A stretch of DNA of 64,000 nt from positions 186,001 to 250,000 of the forward strand of contig NZ_BQXO01000001.1 in the NCBI RefSeq assembly GCF_045862785.1. The letters run 5' to 3'. The notes below the pieces were generated by a model. It did not search any database. It saw only the letters and a program-made list of their open reading frames with translations, and was not told where the DNA came from. The translations under genes and the position numbers were made by a program. Origin of the DNA: Furfurilactobacillus curtus (GTDB lineage: Bacteria; Bacillota; Bacilli; Lactobacillales; Lactobacillaceae). Positions 16,267 to 24,160 of this stretch are shown one piece after another. Each line of letters begins with the position of its first letter. Positions within the stretch are counted from its first letter, which is position 1.

Positions 16267-16824
16267 ATGACCCAATCCATTTTTGCAACTGGTATCTCCC
16301 AATCGATTGCTGATGTGCTGGCCAACAAAGATCAGCGCGTTCAAAGCCAACGGCAATTGGCAAAGCGATATTCAGACCAGACGATTGTGACGCTCAAACT
16401 GAATATTCCTGGGCCAATCAAAAACAATGATGCGCTTACCCAAATTTTTGAAAAGGGGAAAAACATTTGGCAAGTAAGGCTTAATCAGGAACAGTTCGTG
16501 GTGACTGAAGTGCAACAATGGAACAAAGAAACTGGGTGTGAAAGTTTAATGGTCATTGATGGATCAGCACAAAGGTTGAAGCAATTTGCGGTGCGATTCG
16601 AAGATGAGACACCTTTGGGACGGTTATTTGATGTAGATGTATTGGTCAACGATGGTCAACGTTTGCAGGCATTGTCGCGGACACAACTGAATTTGCCGGT
16701 GCGTCAGTGTTTTATCTGTGGACGATCAGCAAAAGCTTGCGCTCGATCTCGACGACACAGTATTGAGGAATTACAGGGCTACATTAATAATGTCTATCAC
16801 AAAACATTCGGGAAAACTTTATGA
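16267..16824 (+). CDS. citX: holo-citrate lyase maturation transferase CitX
   Basis: A 185-residue protein of the CitX family, which attaches the phosphoribosyl-dephospho-CoA prosthetic group to the citrate lyase acyl carrier protein CitD. Signature GRLFDVDVL replaces the family's GRLxDxDV pattern and is intact; RQCFICGRSAKACARSRRHS at the C-terminus is the usual Cys-rich tail. The gene is coupled to citG by a 4-nt ATGA overlap. No citC, citD, citE, citF or citrate transporter lies in this window, so its substrate must be encoded elsewhere or has been lost. Confidence 0.93.
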   Translation: MTQSIFATGISQSIADVLANKDQRVQSQRQLAKRYSDQTIVTLKLNIPGPIKNNDALTQIFEKGKNIWQVRLNQEQFVVTEVQQWNKETGCESLMVIDGSAQRLKQFAVRFEDETPLGRLFDVDVLVNDGQRLQALSRTQLNLPVRQCFICGRSAKACARSRRHSIEELQGYINNVYHKTFGKTL

Positions 16825-17699
16825 CTGCTGAACTAAATGAGCGACAACAGCAAATTGAAAGATTAGGTCAGTTGGCCGTACAGGCGCTCATGATGGAAGT
16901 AACGGTCAATCCTAAACCCGGATTAGTCGATCCCGTTAATCAGGGACCACATCCAGACATGGATGTGTTCACGTTTATTACGAGTGCTATGAGCCTTCAA
17001 TCGTATTTCAATCAAGCGGCTCGATTGGGTAGTCAGGCTGGTTTACAAGCCGGGCCCACCTTATTTGGACAGCTACGAGCCATTGGAAAAAAAGCTGAGA
17101 CGAGCATGTTTACTGCAACGCACGGGGTTAATACACATAAAGGTGCGATTTTTTCATTAGGAATCATTGTGACGGCCGCTGGGGCAACAATTGATGTAGA
17201 TAGCAATCTTCGATCAAATCAGATTTTTGATATAGCCAAGCAAATGTTAACTGGCGTATTGAAAAGTGATTTCACTAACTTATCCCACCGCGATCCGGAG
17301 TCGTTGACAGCCGGTGAACGTCAATTCTTAAAATATGGCAAAACTGGTATTCGTGGCGAAGCGACTGCAGGGTTTCCAACTGTTCGTGAATTGGCGCTGC
17401 CGTTTTTGCGACAAACAACTGGAACAACGATGGATCGGCTACTGGACACGTTAATTAAAATCGCTGGCGAAACAAGTGATTCAAATTTAATCAAACGTGC
17501 AGGAACACCAGCGATTACTCAGTGGATGAAGGAACAGAGCCGGCAATACTTTGCTCGTGGCGGCAGCAAAACAACCGCGGGACAAGCTTTTTTACATGAC
17601 TTGAATCAAGTCTTCCTTGAGCGAGGGTTAAGCCTTGGTGGTTCGGCGGACTTACTCATCTTGACAATTTATTTTGGCTTGTTGGAAGACTTGTTTTAG
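16821..17699 (+). CDS. citG: triphosphoribosyl-dephospho-CoA synthase CitG
   Basis: A 292-residue CitG/MdcB protein that makes 2'-(5''-triphosphoribosyl)-3'-dephospho-CoA from ATP and dephospho-CoA, the precursor used by CitX. Motifs are VNPKPGLVDPVNQGPHPDMD, THGVNTHKGAIFSLG, GKTGIRGEATAGFPTVRE and the C-terminal LSLGGSADLLILT. Full length. It overlaps citX by 4 nt, so the pair is co-translated. The dephospho-CoA it needs is also the substrate of CoaE, encoded at 54938. Confidence 0.95.
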   Translation: MTAELNERQQQIERLGQLAVQALMMEVTVNPKPGLVDPVNQGPHPDMDVFTFITSAMSLQSYFNQAARLGSQAGLQAGPTLFGQLRAIGKKAETSMFTATHGVNTHKGAIFSLGIIVTAAGATIDVDSNLRSNQIFDIAKQMLTGVLKSDFTNLSHRDPESLTAGERQFLKYGKTGIRGEATAGFPTVRELALPFLRQTTGTTMDRLLDTLIKIAGETSDSNLIKRAGTPAITQWMKEQSRQYFARGGSKTTAGQAFLHDLNQVFLERGLSLGGSADLLILTIYFGLLEDLF

Positions 17700-17747
17700 A
17701 TCGGTTGAACGAGTGAGTTTACAGGCGCATTAGTCGAAATGGACGCG

Positions 17748-17813
17748 CAGGGCCTCCGTTGAGCAGTGACTTTTTTAAACGAAGTTACTGCTCGACTGAG
17801 GCCCTGTTTTTTT
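17748..17813 (+). terminator. terminator of the citXG unit
   Basis: A long stem, CAGGGCCTC (17748-17756) with GAGGCCCTG (17798-17806), continued inward by GAGCAGT/ACTGCTC, then seven T. Confidence 0.9.
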
Positions 17814-17894
17814 AGTTTTTAAGTGGATCTCAATGACAAATTTTGACAGCCTAAACTTAAATCTAAAACCTAAAGTGGCGAAATAAGCGACCAT

Positions 17895-18285
17895 TTAACC
17901 GCGTAAACTAACATTAATTTGGCGAACAACAAAACGCAAATATAACCAATACCCAATCCAAGAAACCAAGTACCAAAGTGCAAAACCGCCAAAAGTAAGG
18001 CAGATACTGAGACTGGATAAAGGAAACCACTGATAGAAGGTGGCACAAGTTAAGTAGACAAGACTGGACAAGCCAATTATTAGGCCATATTTTAAAATTG
18101 GGACTAACTTGAGTGAATTGAGCAAGTTAACAAGACCTAACAACAGACATAAGCCCCAAATTTGAAGTACAAGATGGCCGAGATGATGCGGATCATTGAT
18201 TAACAAATTAACGGCCAGTAACGAATTTCCAATAAAAAAAAGAGATCAAAAAACTAGTCAGTAGCTGTTGCCGCAAATTAATCAT
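17895..18285 (-). pseudogene. DUF3021 membrane protein, frameshifted in a homopolymer
   Basis: The intact-looking start (ATG 18285, AGGAGGTG 6 nt upstream) encodes MINLRQQLLTSFLISFF and then reaches a run of eight T (plus-strand A8, 18234-18241). In this frame it stops after about 25 codons. With one T fewer the frame joins ...FFIGNSLLAVNLLINDPHHLG and runs on through four hydrophobic helices to 17895, giving about 129 residues, the usual DUF3021 size. The downstream part alone has only a TTG start without a ribosome binding site. Its partner LytTR gene overlaps the start by 8 nt, the classical pairing for this family. It could be a true mutation, slipped-strand phase switch or sequencing error. 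Confidence 0.75.
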
Positions 18286-18757
18286 GGGAAACACCTCCTG
18301 TTAAAGATCGCGAACGGTTGTAAACGGCCTTGCGAAGTGAAGGCACATATCGACGGAAAATGGCAATGGACAAGTGATGATCTAGCTGTGCCATCATCGT
18401 CCCAGAAAATGAAGCATCGAGTCGATTAAGGTACCGTAGATTAATCGCCACGGACTGGGAGACCATAAAGAGAAGCCCATCCGGTAATGCATTTAGGATT
18501 GACGTTAACGAACCAAATGTATGATAAGTTTGCGTCCTCGTCGCGATCGTGAGTTCCTTATGAGCGATTTCGATGGCAACAATCGTTCTAGGTTCCACCA
18601 GGATTTGCTGACCGTGTTGACGAATTAGCAGCCGATCGTCATCATCGTTGAAATTTTCGAGATACGTGATTAAGCGGCCAACCAAGGGTGTTTTTTGCTG
18701 AGCAAAGATGGTGACCGAAATTAATGATTGATTCCGCAGTGCAAAGTTGATTTCCAA
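18278..18757 (-). CDS. LytTR-domain DNA-binding regulator
   Basis: A 159-residue protein without a receiver domain; the LytTR DNA-binding domain occupies about residues 55-150 (ILVEPRTIVAIEIAHKELTIATRTQTYHTF, then FMVSQSVAINLRYLNRLD). Such stand-alone LytTR proteins are encoded with a DUF3021 membrane protein that is thought to hold them inactive at the membrane. Start is TTG with GGGAGGCGAGG upstream. It overlaps the DUF3021 start by 8 nt, so they were one translational unit; the partner is frameshifted here. Confidence 0.88.
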   Translation of the reverse strand: MEINFALRNQSLISVTIFAQQKTPLVGRLITYLENFNDDDDRLLIRQHGQQILVEPRTIVAIEIAHKELTIATRTQTYHTFGSLTSILNALPDGLLFMVSQSVAINLRYLNRLDASFSGTMMAQLDHHLSIAIFRRYVPSLRKAVYNRSRSLTGGVSHD

Positions 18758-18930
18758 AAGACCTCGCCTCCCTTTTGTGATTTTAGATTATCACGCCGAT
18801 CCGTTAATGGAAGTCATATTGCCGATCTGGTACTTTTGCCTGCGTATGTGGTTATAAATAACCGTTTTGAATGCGGTTTCATCACAAAAAGGGTACACTA
18901 GGGGCAACTAGAAAGGGAGGCTGAATCACT

Positions 18931-19674
18931 ATGTCAAATCGTTTGGACGGTAAAGTTGCCATTGTAACAGGAGCAGCTGCTGGAATTGGTCGTGCGATCG
19001 CGGAAGGATTCGTCCGTGAAGGCGCCAAAGTCGTTGTAACTGCAGATCACAACGTGACCGGTGGACAGGCTGTTGCTGAAAGTTTGGGTGATGCGGGTTT
19101 ATTTGTTCAGCAAAATGTCGCATCTGAAACAGATTGGGATAAAGTAATTGCTGAAACTGAAGCGGCATTTGGACCGCTAGATGTTCTAGTCAATAACGCC
19201 GGTATTGGTGGAACAAATGGACCAGTGGAGAGTTTGAGTTTAGCCGACTGGCAAAAAGTGATTGACGTTAATTTAACTGGAAACTTCCTAGGGGTCAAAG
19301 CCGGTATTAACGCCATGAAAAAGAATGGTGGCAAAGGATCTATCATCAATGTGTCTTCTGTGGCTGGCTTGCGTGGCTTACCGATGGCGGCGCCGTATTC
19401 GGCAAGTAAAGGTGGGTCGCGACTGTTGACCAAAGCTGCTGCATTGTCTGTGGCTCAAGAAGGCTTACAAATTCGAATTAATTCAGTTCATCCAGGTTGG
19501 GTCGACACCGCTATTATCCCAGAAGCGATGCGTGAGGCCGTGGTCCAAACAATTCCAGTAGGACATATGGGTCAACCAGAAGATATTGCCAATATGGCAA
19601 TTTTTCTAGCATCGGATGAATCTGTGTATGCGACTGGGGCAGAATTTGTCATGGACGGCGGGCAGAACGCATAG
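18931..19674 (+). CDS. short-chain dehydrogenase (R-ADH-like)
   Basis: A 247-residue SDR. It has the nucleotide-binding TGAAAGIGRAIA, NNAGIGG, catalytic Ser in NVSSVAGL, the YSASKGG catalytic Tyr/Lys and the C-terminal GAEFVMDGGQNA. The N-terminus MSNRLDGKVAIVTG and the HPGWVDT region are very like the R-specific alcohol dehydrogenase of Lactobacillus brevis. At the position that sets cofactor choice, VVVTADHN has Asp where the NADP enzyme has Arg, which suggests NAD. Monocistronic; RBS GGGAGG. Confidence 0.9.
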   Translation: MSNRLDGKVAIVTGAAAGIGRAIAEGFVREGAKVVVTADHNVTGGQAVAESLGDAGLFVQQNVASETDWDKVIAETEAAFGPLDVLVNNAGIGGTNGPVESLSLADWQKVIDVNLTGNFLGVKAGINAMKKNGGKGSIINVSSVAGLRGLPMAAPYSASKGGSRLLTKAAALSVAQEGLQIRINSVHPGWVDTAIIPEAMREAVVQTIPVGHMGQPEDIANMAIFLASDESVYATGAEFVMDGGQNA

Positions 19675-19698
19675 TTAATTTCCTGGTTTAAAAACACT

Positions 19699-19746
19699 AA
19701 AAAGCGACAACTTTCTGTTTAAATGACGGTTAAGTTGCCGCTTTTT
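19699..19746 (+). terminator. terminator of the SDR gene
   Basis: AAAAAGCGACAACTT pairs with AAGTTGCCGCTTTTT (one mismatch), 18-nt loop, ending in T5. Confidence 0.85.
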
Positions 19747-20211
19747 GTGTAGACACAAAGGCAAATTGTTATACACAAATTGTCAATGAAGCCCGTAAAA
19801 CTACTTGCTGTCAACAAAGGCGGATGGTCAATCTGTAATAAAATACAATAAAGCTGCATTCTTCAAGTTATTGTATACAGCATCTTGTTAAAAATTTGTG
19901 AGGCCATTATTTTTTTATTTATCATGACCAGTATTTTGATCGACAGCGCAATTTGGCGCTATTTGATCGCAATAGGTGAGAAATCGGATCTATTTACGAT
20001 GGCACAAATGGAAACAGGATTATCATCAATTAATGCAATGTACAATAAGTGATTAAGTAGTGAATTTGATACAACTTTGTCGAGAAAATTGTATTGCTTG
20101 TTGGGTATAACAAAAAGCTGAAGGCAGCGCTTTCTATTTTTTGCTTGGCTTGTTATAATTTTCGGTAAAGCATTAAGAATATCTAAAGATGTCACAATGG
20201 GAGGGGTAATT
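19747..20211. other. 465-nt intergenic stretch, AT-rich, no convincing gene
   Basis: It contains the direct repeat CAAATTGT at 19762 and 19776 (14-nt period), an unsupported 42-codon frame from ATG 19924, and a TATAAT at 20154-20159 that is the likely -10 for the LysM gene. No RNA or coding feature can be supported. Confidence 0.5.
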
Positions 20212-21324
20212 TTGGCTAAACGACAAAATCGAGCGATCGCGACATTTGGTGCGGTAACAGCAATTCTTGCCGCTACTGGACCAAGCGTGTTGGCGGCGCA
20301 AGTTAGACAGCGACCGGTGCCTATTCATCAGGATAAGCATTATCACGTTTCTTTAAAGTCGGTTAAAGCGTTGGATGAACTTCGCTCAAAGGCCGGGCAG
20401 GCTAAGGCACCAGCAACGCATCAAGAAAAAATGGCCCCAAAACTTAAGCAGTCAACGGCTACCCCAATCGATCCTAGTTTGCCGCGTTATGTCGTGGAAT
20501 CGGGTGATACTTTATGGGCAATGGCTAATCAACTGGGGGTCACGACGCAGACATTGATGGACATTAATCATCTGAAAAATTCGGTCATTCATGTTGGTCA
20601 AATCATTGCCGTCACGGCACCATTGAATCAAAGCGAAGTTCAGTCAGCTGCAGTCGACGCAGCACCAGCCCAGACTAGTGAAAATGTAATGGTAAGTGGC
20701 GATTCAACTGCCACGTCAAACCAACCAAGTGCCGCAAGCGCCCCAACTAGTGCGGCATCTAGCGCTGAAGTTACAGTCCAATCGACGGCGGTTAGTCGCC
20801 AAGGACAGGCAACAACTGTTCAGCCATTAGTCGCCAGTAATCCGAAAATTCACTTAATTTCTACTCCTGACGCTGACCAAAACTCAGTTGATCATACAGT
20901 AGTCAGTTCAATTAGTCTTGACCCACAAAGTCACCTAACTTCAGTTAAGACACAAGCGGTTAACGCGGCCGTTAGCTATGTGGATCAACAGATTCCATAT
21001 CAACAAGGAGGCGCCACCAACGCTGGAATGGACGGTTCCGGCGTGGTCCAGCAGGCTTACGCTCAAATTGGTGTTTCGTTACCGCATAATACGGTTGCTC
21101 AGGAAGCTTATTTTACGCAAGAACCAGTTGATCAAGCACAACCAGGGGATGTGTTATTCTGGGGAGCACCCGGAATGACCACGCAAAATGCGCTTTATAT
21201 CGGTAGAGGTCAGTATGTGACAGCCATTGAACCGGGGCAAAATGTTTCTGTTTATACATTGGATGGGCAAAGTATGATGCCTAGTTTTAGTGGCACATTG
21301 TCACAAACCGACGCTGTTGTTTAG
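20212..21324 (+). CDS. secreted LysM protein with degenerate NlpC/P60 domain
   Basis: About 370 residues. An N-terminal signal-like segment (IATFGAVTAILAATGPSVLAA) is followed by a LysM domain at about residues 95-140 (YVVESGDTLWAMANQLGVTTQTLMDINHL). A long Ser/Thr/Ala-rich linker leads to an NlpC/P60-like C-terminal domain. The catalytic motif is altered: canonical DCSG reads DGSG (Gly about 275), canonical HVGIYIG reads QNALYIG (Gln about 325), and the third catalytic position also lacks His. The fold pattern (SLPHNTVAQE, PGDVLFWG) remains. The protein should still bind peptidoglycan but not cut it. Start TTG at 20212 follows GGGAGGGG; the ATG at 20197 lies before that site. Confidence 0.85.
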   Translation: MAKRQNRAIATFGAVTAILAATGPSVLAAQVRQRPVPIHQDKHYHVSLKSVKALDELRSKAGQAKAPATHQEKMAPKLKQSTATPIDPSLPRYVVESGDTLWAMANQLGVTTQTLMDINHLKNSVIHVGQIIAVTAPLNQSEVQSAAVDAAPAQTSENVMVSGDSTATSNQPSAASAPTSAASSAEVTVQSTAVSRQGQATTVQPLVASNPKIHLISTPDADQNSVDHTVVSSISLDPQSHLTSVKTQAVNAAVSYVDQQIPYQQGGATNAGMDGSGVVQQAYAQIGVSLPHNTVAQEAYFTQEPVDQAQPGDVLFWGAPGMTTQNALYIGRGQYVTAIEPGQNVSVYTLDGQSMMPSFSGTLSQTDAVV

Positions 21325-21646
21325 CCCATTGCAGGTTGCAGATATATGACAATTCGAATACAAATCAAACTTGTGGCTTCACTACTGGCGTTACTCATCA
21401 ATTTCACAATGTTCCTTAACAGATACATCATGCGACATATTCCTATGTTGTATATAGCATAAAGTGGATTGTGTTTAATTAGATTGTACTGCTAGAATCG
21501 GCTTAAATTACTGGTCGAAATTTAAGGGCAAAAGTGTTCACAGGGCGCGGGAAAGGTGTTATAGTTGCTCGTGAATTTGAAGAAGCTTTTATTGCTTCCC
21601 TCATAATCTGGGTCATCGACCTATAGGATGAAATGGAGTGTTAAAG
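21325..21646 (+). other. intergenic stretch with a promoter at its end
   Basis: No gene is seen. TTCACA (21538-21543) and TATAGT (21560-21565), 16 bp apart, form a plausible promoter for the following small gene, leaving a leader of about 75 nt. Confidence 0.45.
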
Positions 21647-21826
21647 GTGAGTAACAAGTTAGAGATTCTTGAAGAGTATCGTGAAGCAACTGATGAATTA
21701 GCGAAACTTCAAGGCCACTCGGCCAAGACCGAACCGGTTGCGTATGAGGACCAGATTGATTTACTTCGTGGTAAGTGTGATCAGCTGGATGCGATTCTTG
21801 AGGCAATGGATGCAGCCGAAGATTAA
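21647..21826 (+). CDS. small acidic helical protein, unrecognised
   Basis: A 59-residue protein starting VSNKLEILEEYREATDEL (GTG start; GGAG 8 nt upstream). Two charged helices with heptad-like leucines (LEILEEYREATDELAKL and QIDLLRGKCDQLDAILEAMD) suggest a coiled-coil hairpin. One Cys, no membrane segment. It has its own promoter and a very strong terminator, supporting expression. Function unknown. Confidence 0.6.
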   Translation: MSNKLEILEEYREATDELAKLQGHSAKTEPVAYEDQIDLLRGKCDQLDAILEAMDAAED

Positions 21827-21854
21827 ACTGGTTCTTGGTTAGTCAATGTTAAAA

Positions 21855-21908
21855 ATAAACGTGAAGCGCCCTTCTCCGACAATACGGAGAAGGGCGCTTC
21901 ACGTTTAT
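21855..21908. terminator. very long perfect hairpin, bidirectional terminator
   Basis: A perfect 24-bp inverted repeat (21855-21878 with 21885-21908) with a 6-nt loop separates the convergent small gene and the ADP-ribosylglycohydrolase gene. Confidence 0.85.
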
Positions 21909-21942
21909 AAGGATGAGACTTTTGATAAATTGAGTTGCAATT

Positions 21943-22923
21943 TTAGAAATGGTTAGACGCTGCTGCCTTTGCCAGCAGTTGGTCAATTAACGACCGTCCT
22001 TGTAACTGGCTCAACCATTGTTCAGGGAAACTAGCGAGATCTATTTGCAAGGCCATTAAGCCGGCTGCGATACTGGTAATGGTGTCACTATCTCCACCTA
22101 AGTTGACTCCTGCCACCACTAATTGAGCTAAATTCAATGGTTGTATGAGGAGCCAACAAGCCGTGATTAAGGTCGATACGACATAGCCACTCGTATTGAG
22201 TGTTTCTGTTGAATGGTTGGCAAAATCAGGTGTGGTTAGATCAGTGAAAAACGGCAGTTGATCGTTAAGACGTGGCCTCTCGTGAATAAAATGCGCCACA
22301 TTGGCGACGGCCTGATTGACGGTCGCAACTGTTCTTGGTTGGTCCGCTAATAACTGAGTGGCTAATGAAACGTAAATTAAGCAAGCCACCGTTGAGCGAG
22401 GGTGACGATGAGTCAACTGCGCTAAGTTGATCACTAGGTCAACCAGTTCAGGATGGTCAAAGGGGTGCCCTTGCCCCTGGCGAATCACATAGAGTGCAAC
22501 CGGGAGCATTCGCATTAAGGCGCCATTACCATTATTACGTTCATGGGAGCTACCTGAATGAAACAGATCATCAGTTACTTGATATTGTGTCAAGGCGTCC
22601 TGCGTGCCAGCACCGACATCGAAAGCAACACCAGTGGTCGTGAACCTACCGTTATTTAGCCAAGCTGCAAAGTTTTGCATCGTGTCTTCGAGTTGCTCAG
22701 TCGCTAAGGTCATTGGCTGACTTAAGGCCGCTAAGGTCGCTAGGGTCAGGCTAGTATCATCGGACCAAGTGCCGGCGATTGTCCCTAAATCGCCGGGCAT
22801 CATGGTTTGGATCAATGGATCTGATGAGTTGAGACGGTTACCTTGAAATTGCGTGACCTGACCTAGTGCGTCGGCGATGGCGGTTGCATAGATACTATCA
22901 TGCAGATAATTTTGATTTTGCAT
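21943..22923 (-). CDS. ADP-ribosylglycohydrolase family protein
   Basis: A 326-residue protein of the DraG/ARH fold, which removes ADP-ribose from proteins or small molecules using two Mg ions. The metal motifs are visible: WSDDTSLTLATL near residue 52 and VNLGGDSDTITSIAAGLMAL near residue 275; GNGALMRMLP and THRHPRST lie between. All acidic ligands are present, so it should be active. RBS CGAGG. It is followed upstream by a lipid-kinase gene in the same orientation (42-nt gap), which may be one transcript. The target is unknown. Confidence 0.88.
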   Translation of the reverse strand: MQNQNYLHDSIYATAIADALGQVTQFQGNRLNSSDPLIQTMMPGDLGTIAGTWSDDTSLTLATLAALSQPMTLATEQLEDTMQNFAAWLNNGRFTTTGVAFDVGAGTQDALTQYQVTDDLFHSGSSHERNNGNGALMRMLPVALYVIRQGQGHPFDHPELVDLVINLAQLTHRHPRSTVACLIYVSLATQLLADQPRTVATVNQAVANVAHFIHERPRLNDQLPFFTDLTTPDFANHSTETLNTSGYVVSTLITACWLLIQPLNLAQLVVAGVNLGGDSDTITSIAAGLMALQIDLASFPEQWLSQLQGRSLIDQLLAKAAASNHF

Positions 22924-22965
22924 CTTTAAATACCTCGATTCAAAGTTTAAGCCGAAGTTTTTATG

Positions 22966-23925
22966 CTAATCGGCGGGAACAAACCAGAATGGATAGCTAT
23001 CGATGGATAGATAAATGTCATAAAAACGGTTGCCCATTTCTTCACCATCAACTTGCCCATTTTCTAACGATGAGACAGTTAAATGTAATTGGTGAGCTTG
23101 ATACGTATGGACTGTTTTAAAACCAAGGTGACGCCCTATGGTCATCATCATAAATAGGCCAACAAATTTTAAAAACGACATTTTTTCAACTACAATCAGT
23201 GACAACTGGCCGTCTGTGACGCGGGCTTGCGGAAGGATAGCGACACCTCCGCCAAAGTAAGGGTGGTTGCTTGTCGTTAATAAGAATGCGTTCCTAAAAA
23301 TATCGCGTTGCTGGTTGATGTGAATGGTGACGGGAAAGGCATCTTGCTGACGGACGACTTTTAGAAGCTGAAACAAATAAACAAAGCTACCTAAGCCAAT
23401 CCGATTAAGTAAACTTTTATTAGAACTATGATTGGCGGCACTGACGACGGCAGCGTCAAAGCCAATACCAACATTGTTCACGAAGTAGCGATGCTCTTGC
23501 TTGATGGTTTCCACATAGTGACCAATATCTAACTGGTATGGCTCAGTGGCTTGCAACACTTGGTTCAGTGCCGTTAATGGATCAAGTGATAGCTTAGCCC
23601 CTCGAGCAAAATCATTGCCAGAGCCAGCCGGGATATAGGCAAGCGGCAACTGAATGGTATCCTTGTGTGTTTGAAGCCCATTTAAAACTTGGTTGAGCGT
23701 GCCATCACCACCAACCACAAGAACAATTCGGGACTGATGGTCCATTGACTGTTGGTGTTTGGCGTACTGCTCAGCGATTAGTGTGGCATGACCAGGATAT
23801 TTACTTTCAACCATTTGGTAATGAATATGTAATTCCGCTAAGCGAGACTGAATTGCTTGCCAAATTTGGGTAGCGTGTCCGCGACCAGCATGCCGGTTTA
23901 AAATAATAAAAAAATGGCGATTCAT
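22966..23925 (-). CDS. diacylglycerol kinase / YegS-like lipid kinase
   Basis: A 319-residue DAGK-catalytic domain protein. ILNRHAGRGHA, VLVVGGDGTLNQVLNGL (nucleotide loop) and YIPAGSGNDFARG are the family motifs; the C-terminal half ends in LENGQVDGEEM. It probably phosphorylates diacylglycerol released by lipoteichoic acid synthesis (DgkB role) or a related lipid. Start ATG at 23925 has GAGGA upstream; the extension to 23970 has no ribosome binding site. Confidence 0.9.
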   Translation of the reverse strand: MNRHFFIILNRHAGRGHATQIWQAIQSRLAELHIHYQMVESKYPGHATLIAEQYAKHQQSMDHQSRIVLVVGGDGTLNQVLNGLQTHKDTIQLPLAYIPAGSGNDFARGAKLSLDPLTALNQVLQATEPYQLDIGHYVETIKQEHRYFVNNVGIGFDAAVVSAANHSSNKSLLNRIGLGSFVYLFQLLKVVRQQDAFPVTIHINQQRDIFRNAFLLTTSNHPYFGGGVAILPQARVTDGQLSLIVVEKMSFLKFVGLFMMMTIGRHLGFKTVHTYQAHQLHLTVSSLENGQVDGEEMGNRFYDIYLSIDSYPFWFVPAD

Positions 23926-24086
23926 AAATAATCCTCGTAATAATACAAAATTGTCACAACAAGTATACAAAACGTTTACATGAAGGTGGTCTGCTTGTCC
24001 GTGTTGTTTAGGCTTTCTTAAATTGTCGATCGCCCAGTGCTAATGAAATTAGCGCTTGTGCTTTAGGCGGAAAGTGGTACGATAAT

Positions 24087-24101
24087 TTAGAATGATTCTA
24101 A
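24087..24101. promoter_or_regulatory. Fur-family (PerR/Fur-type) box before the VIT pair
   Basis: TTAGAATGATTCTAA is a perfect 7-1-7 inverted repeat, matching the form of the Fur/PerR/Zur consensus TTATAATNATTATAA with one symmetric change. It lies immediately after a -10-like TACGAT/GATAAT and 60-75 nt before the first gene. Confidence 0.6.
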
Positions 24102-24160
24102 TAGATGAGTAAACTCTTGAATTAAGTTTACCGAATTAATGACAAAAAGGAAGCATGTCT

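Noticed and set aside
19924..20052. 42-codon frame MTSILIDSAIWRYLIAIGE
   Set aside because: No RBS or known motif; equally likely by chance in AT-rich sequence.
19959..20195. 78-codon minus-strand frame in the same gap
   Set aside because: No RBS, no recognisable domain, low-complexity composition.
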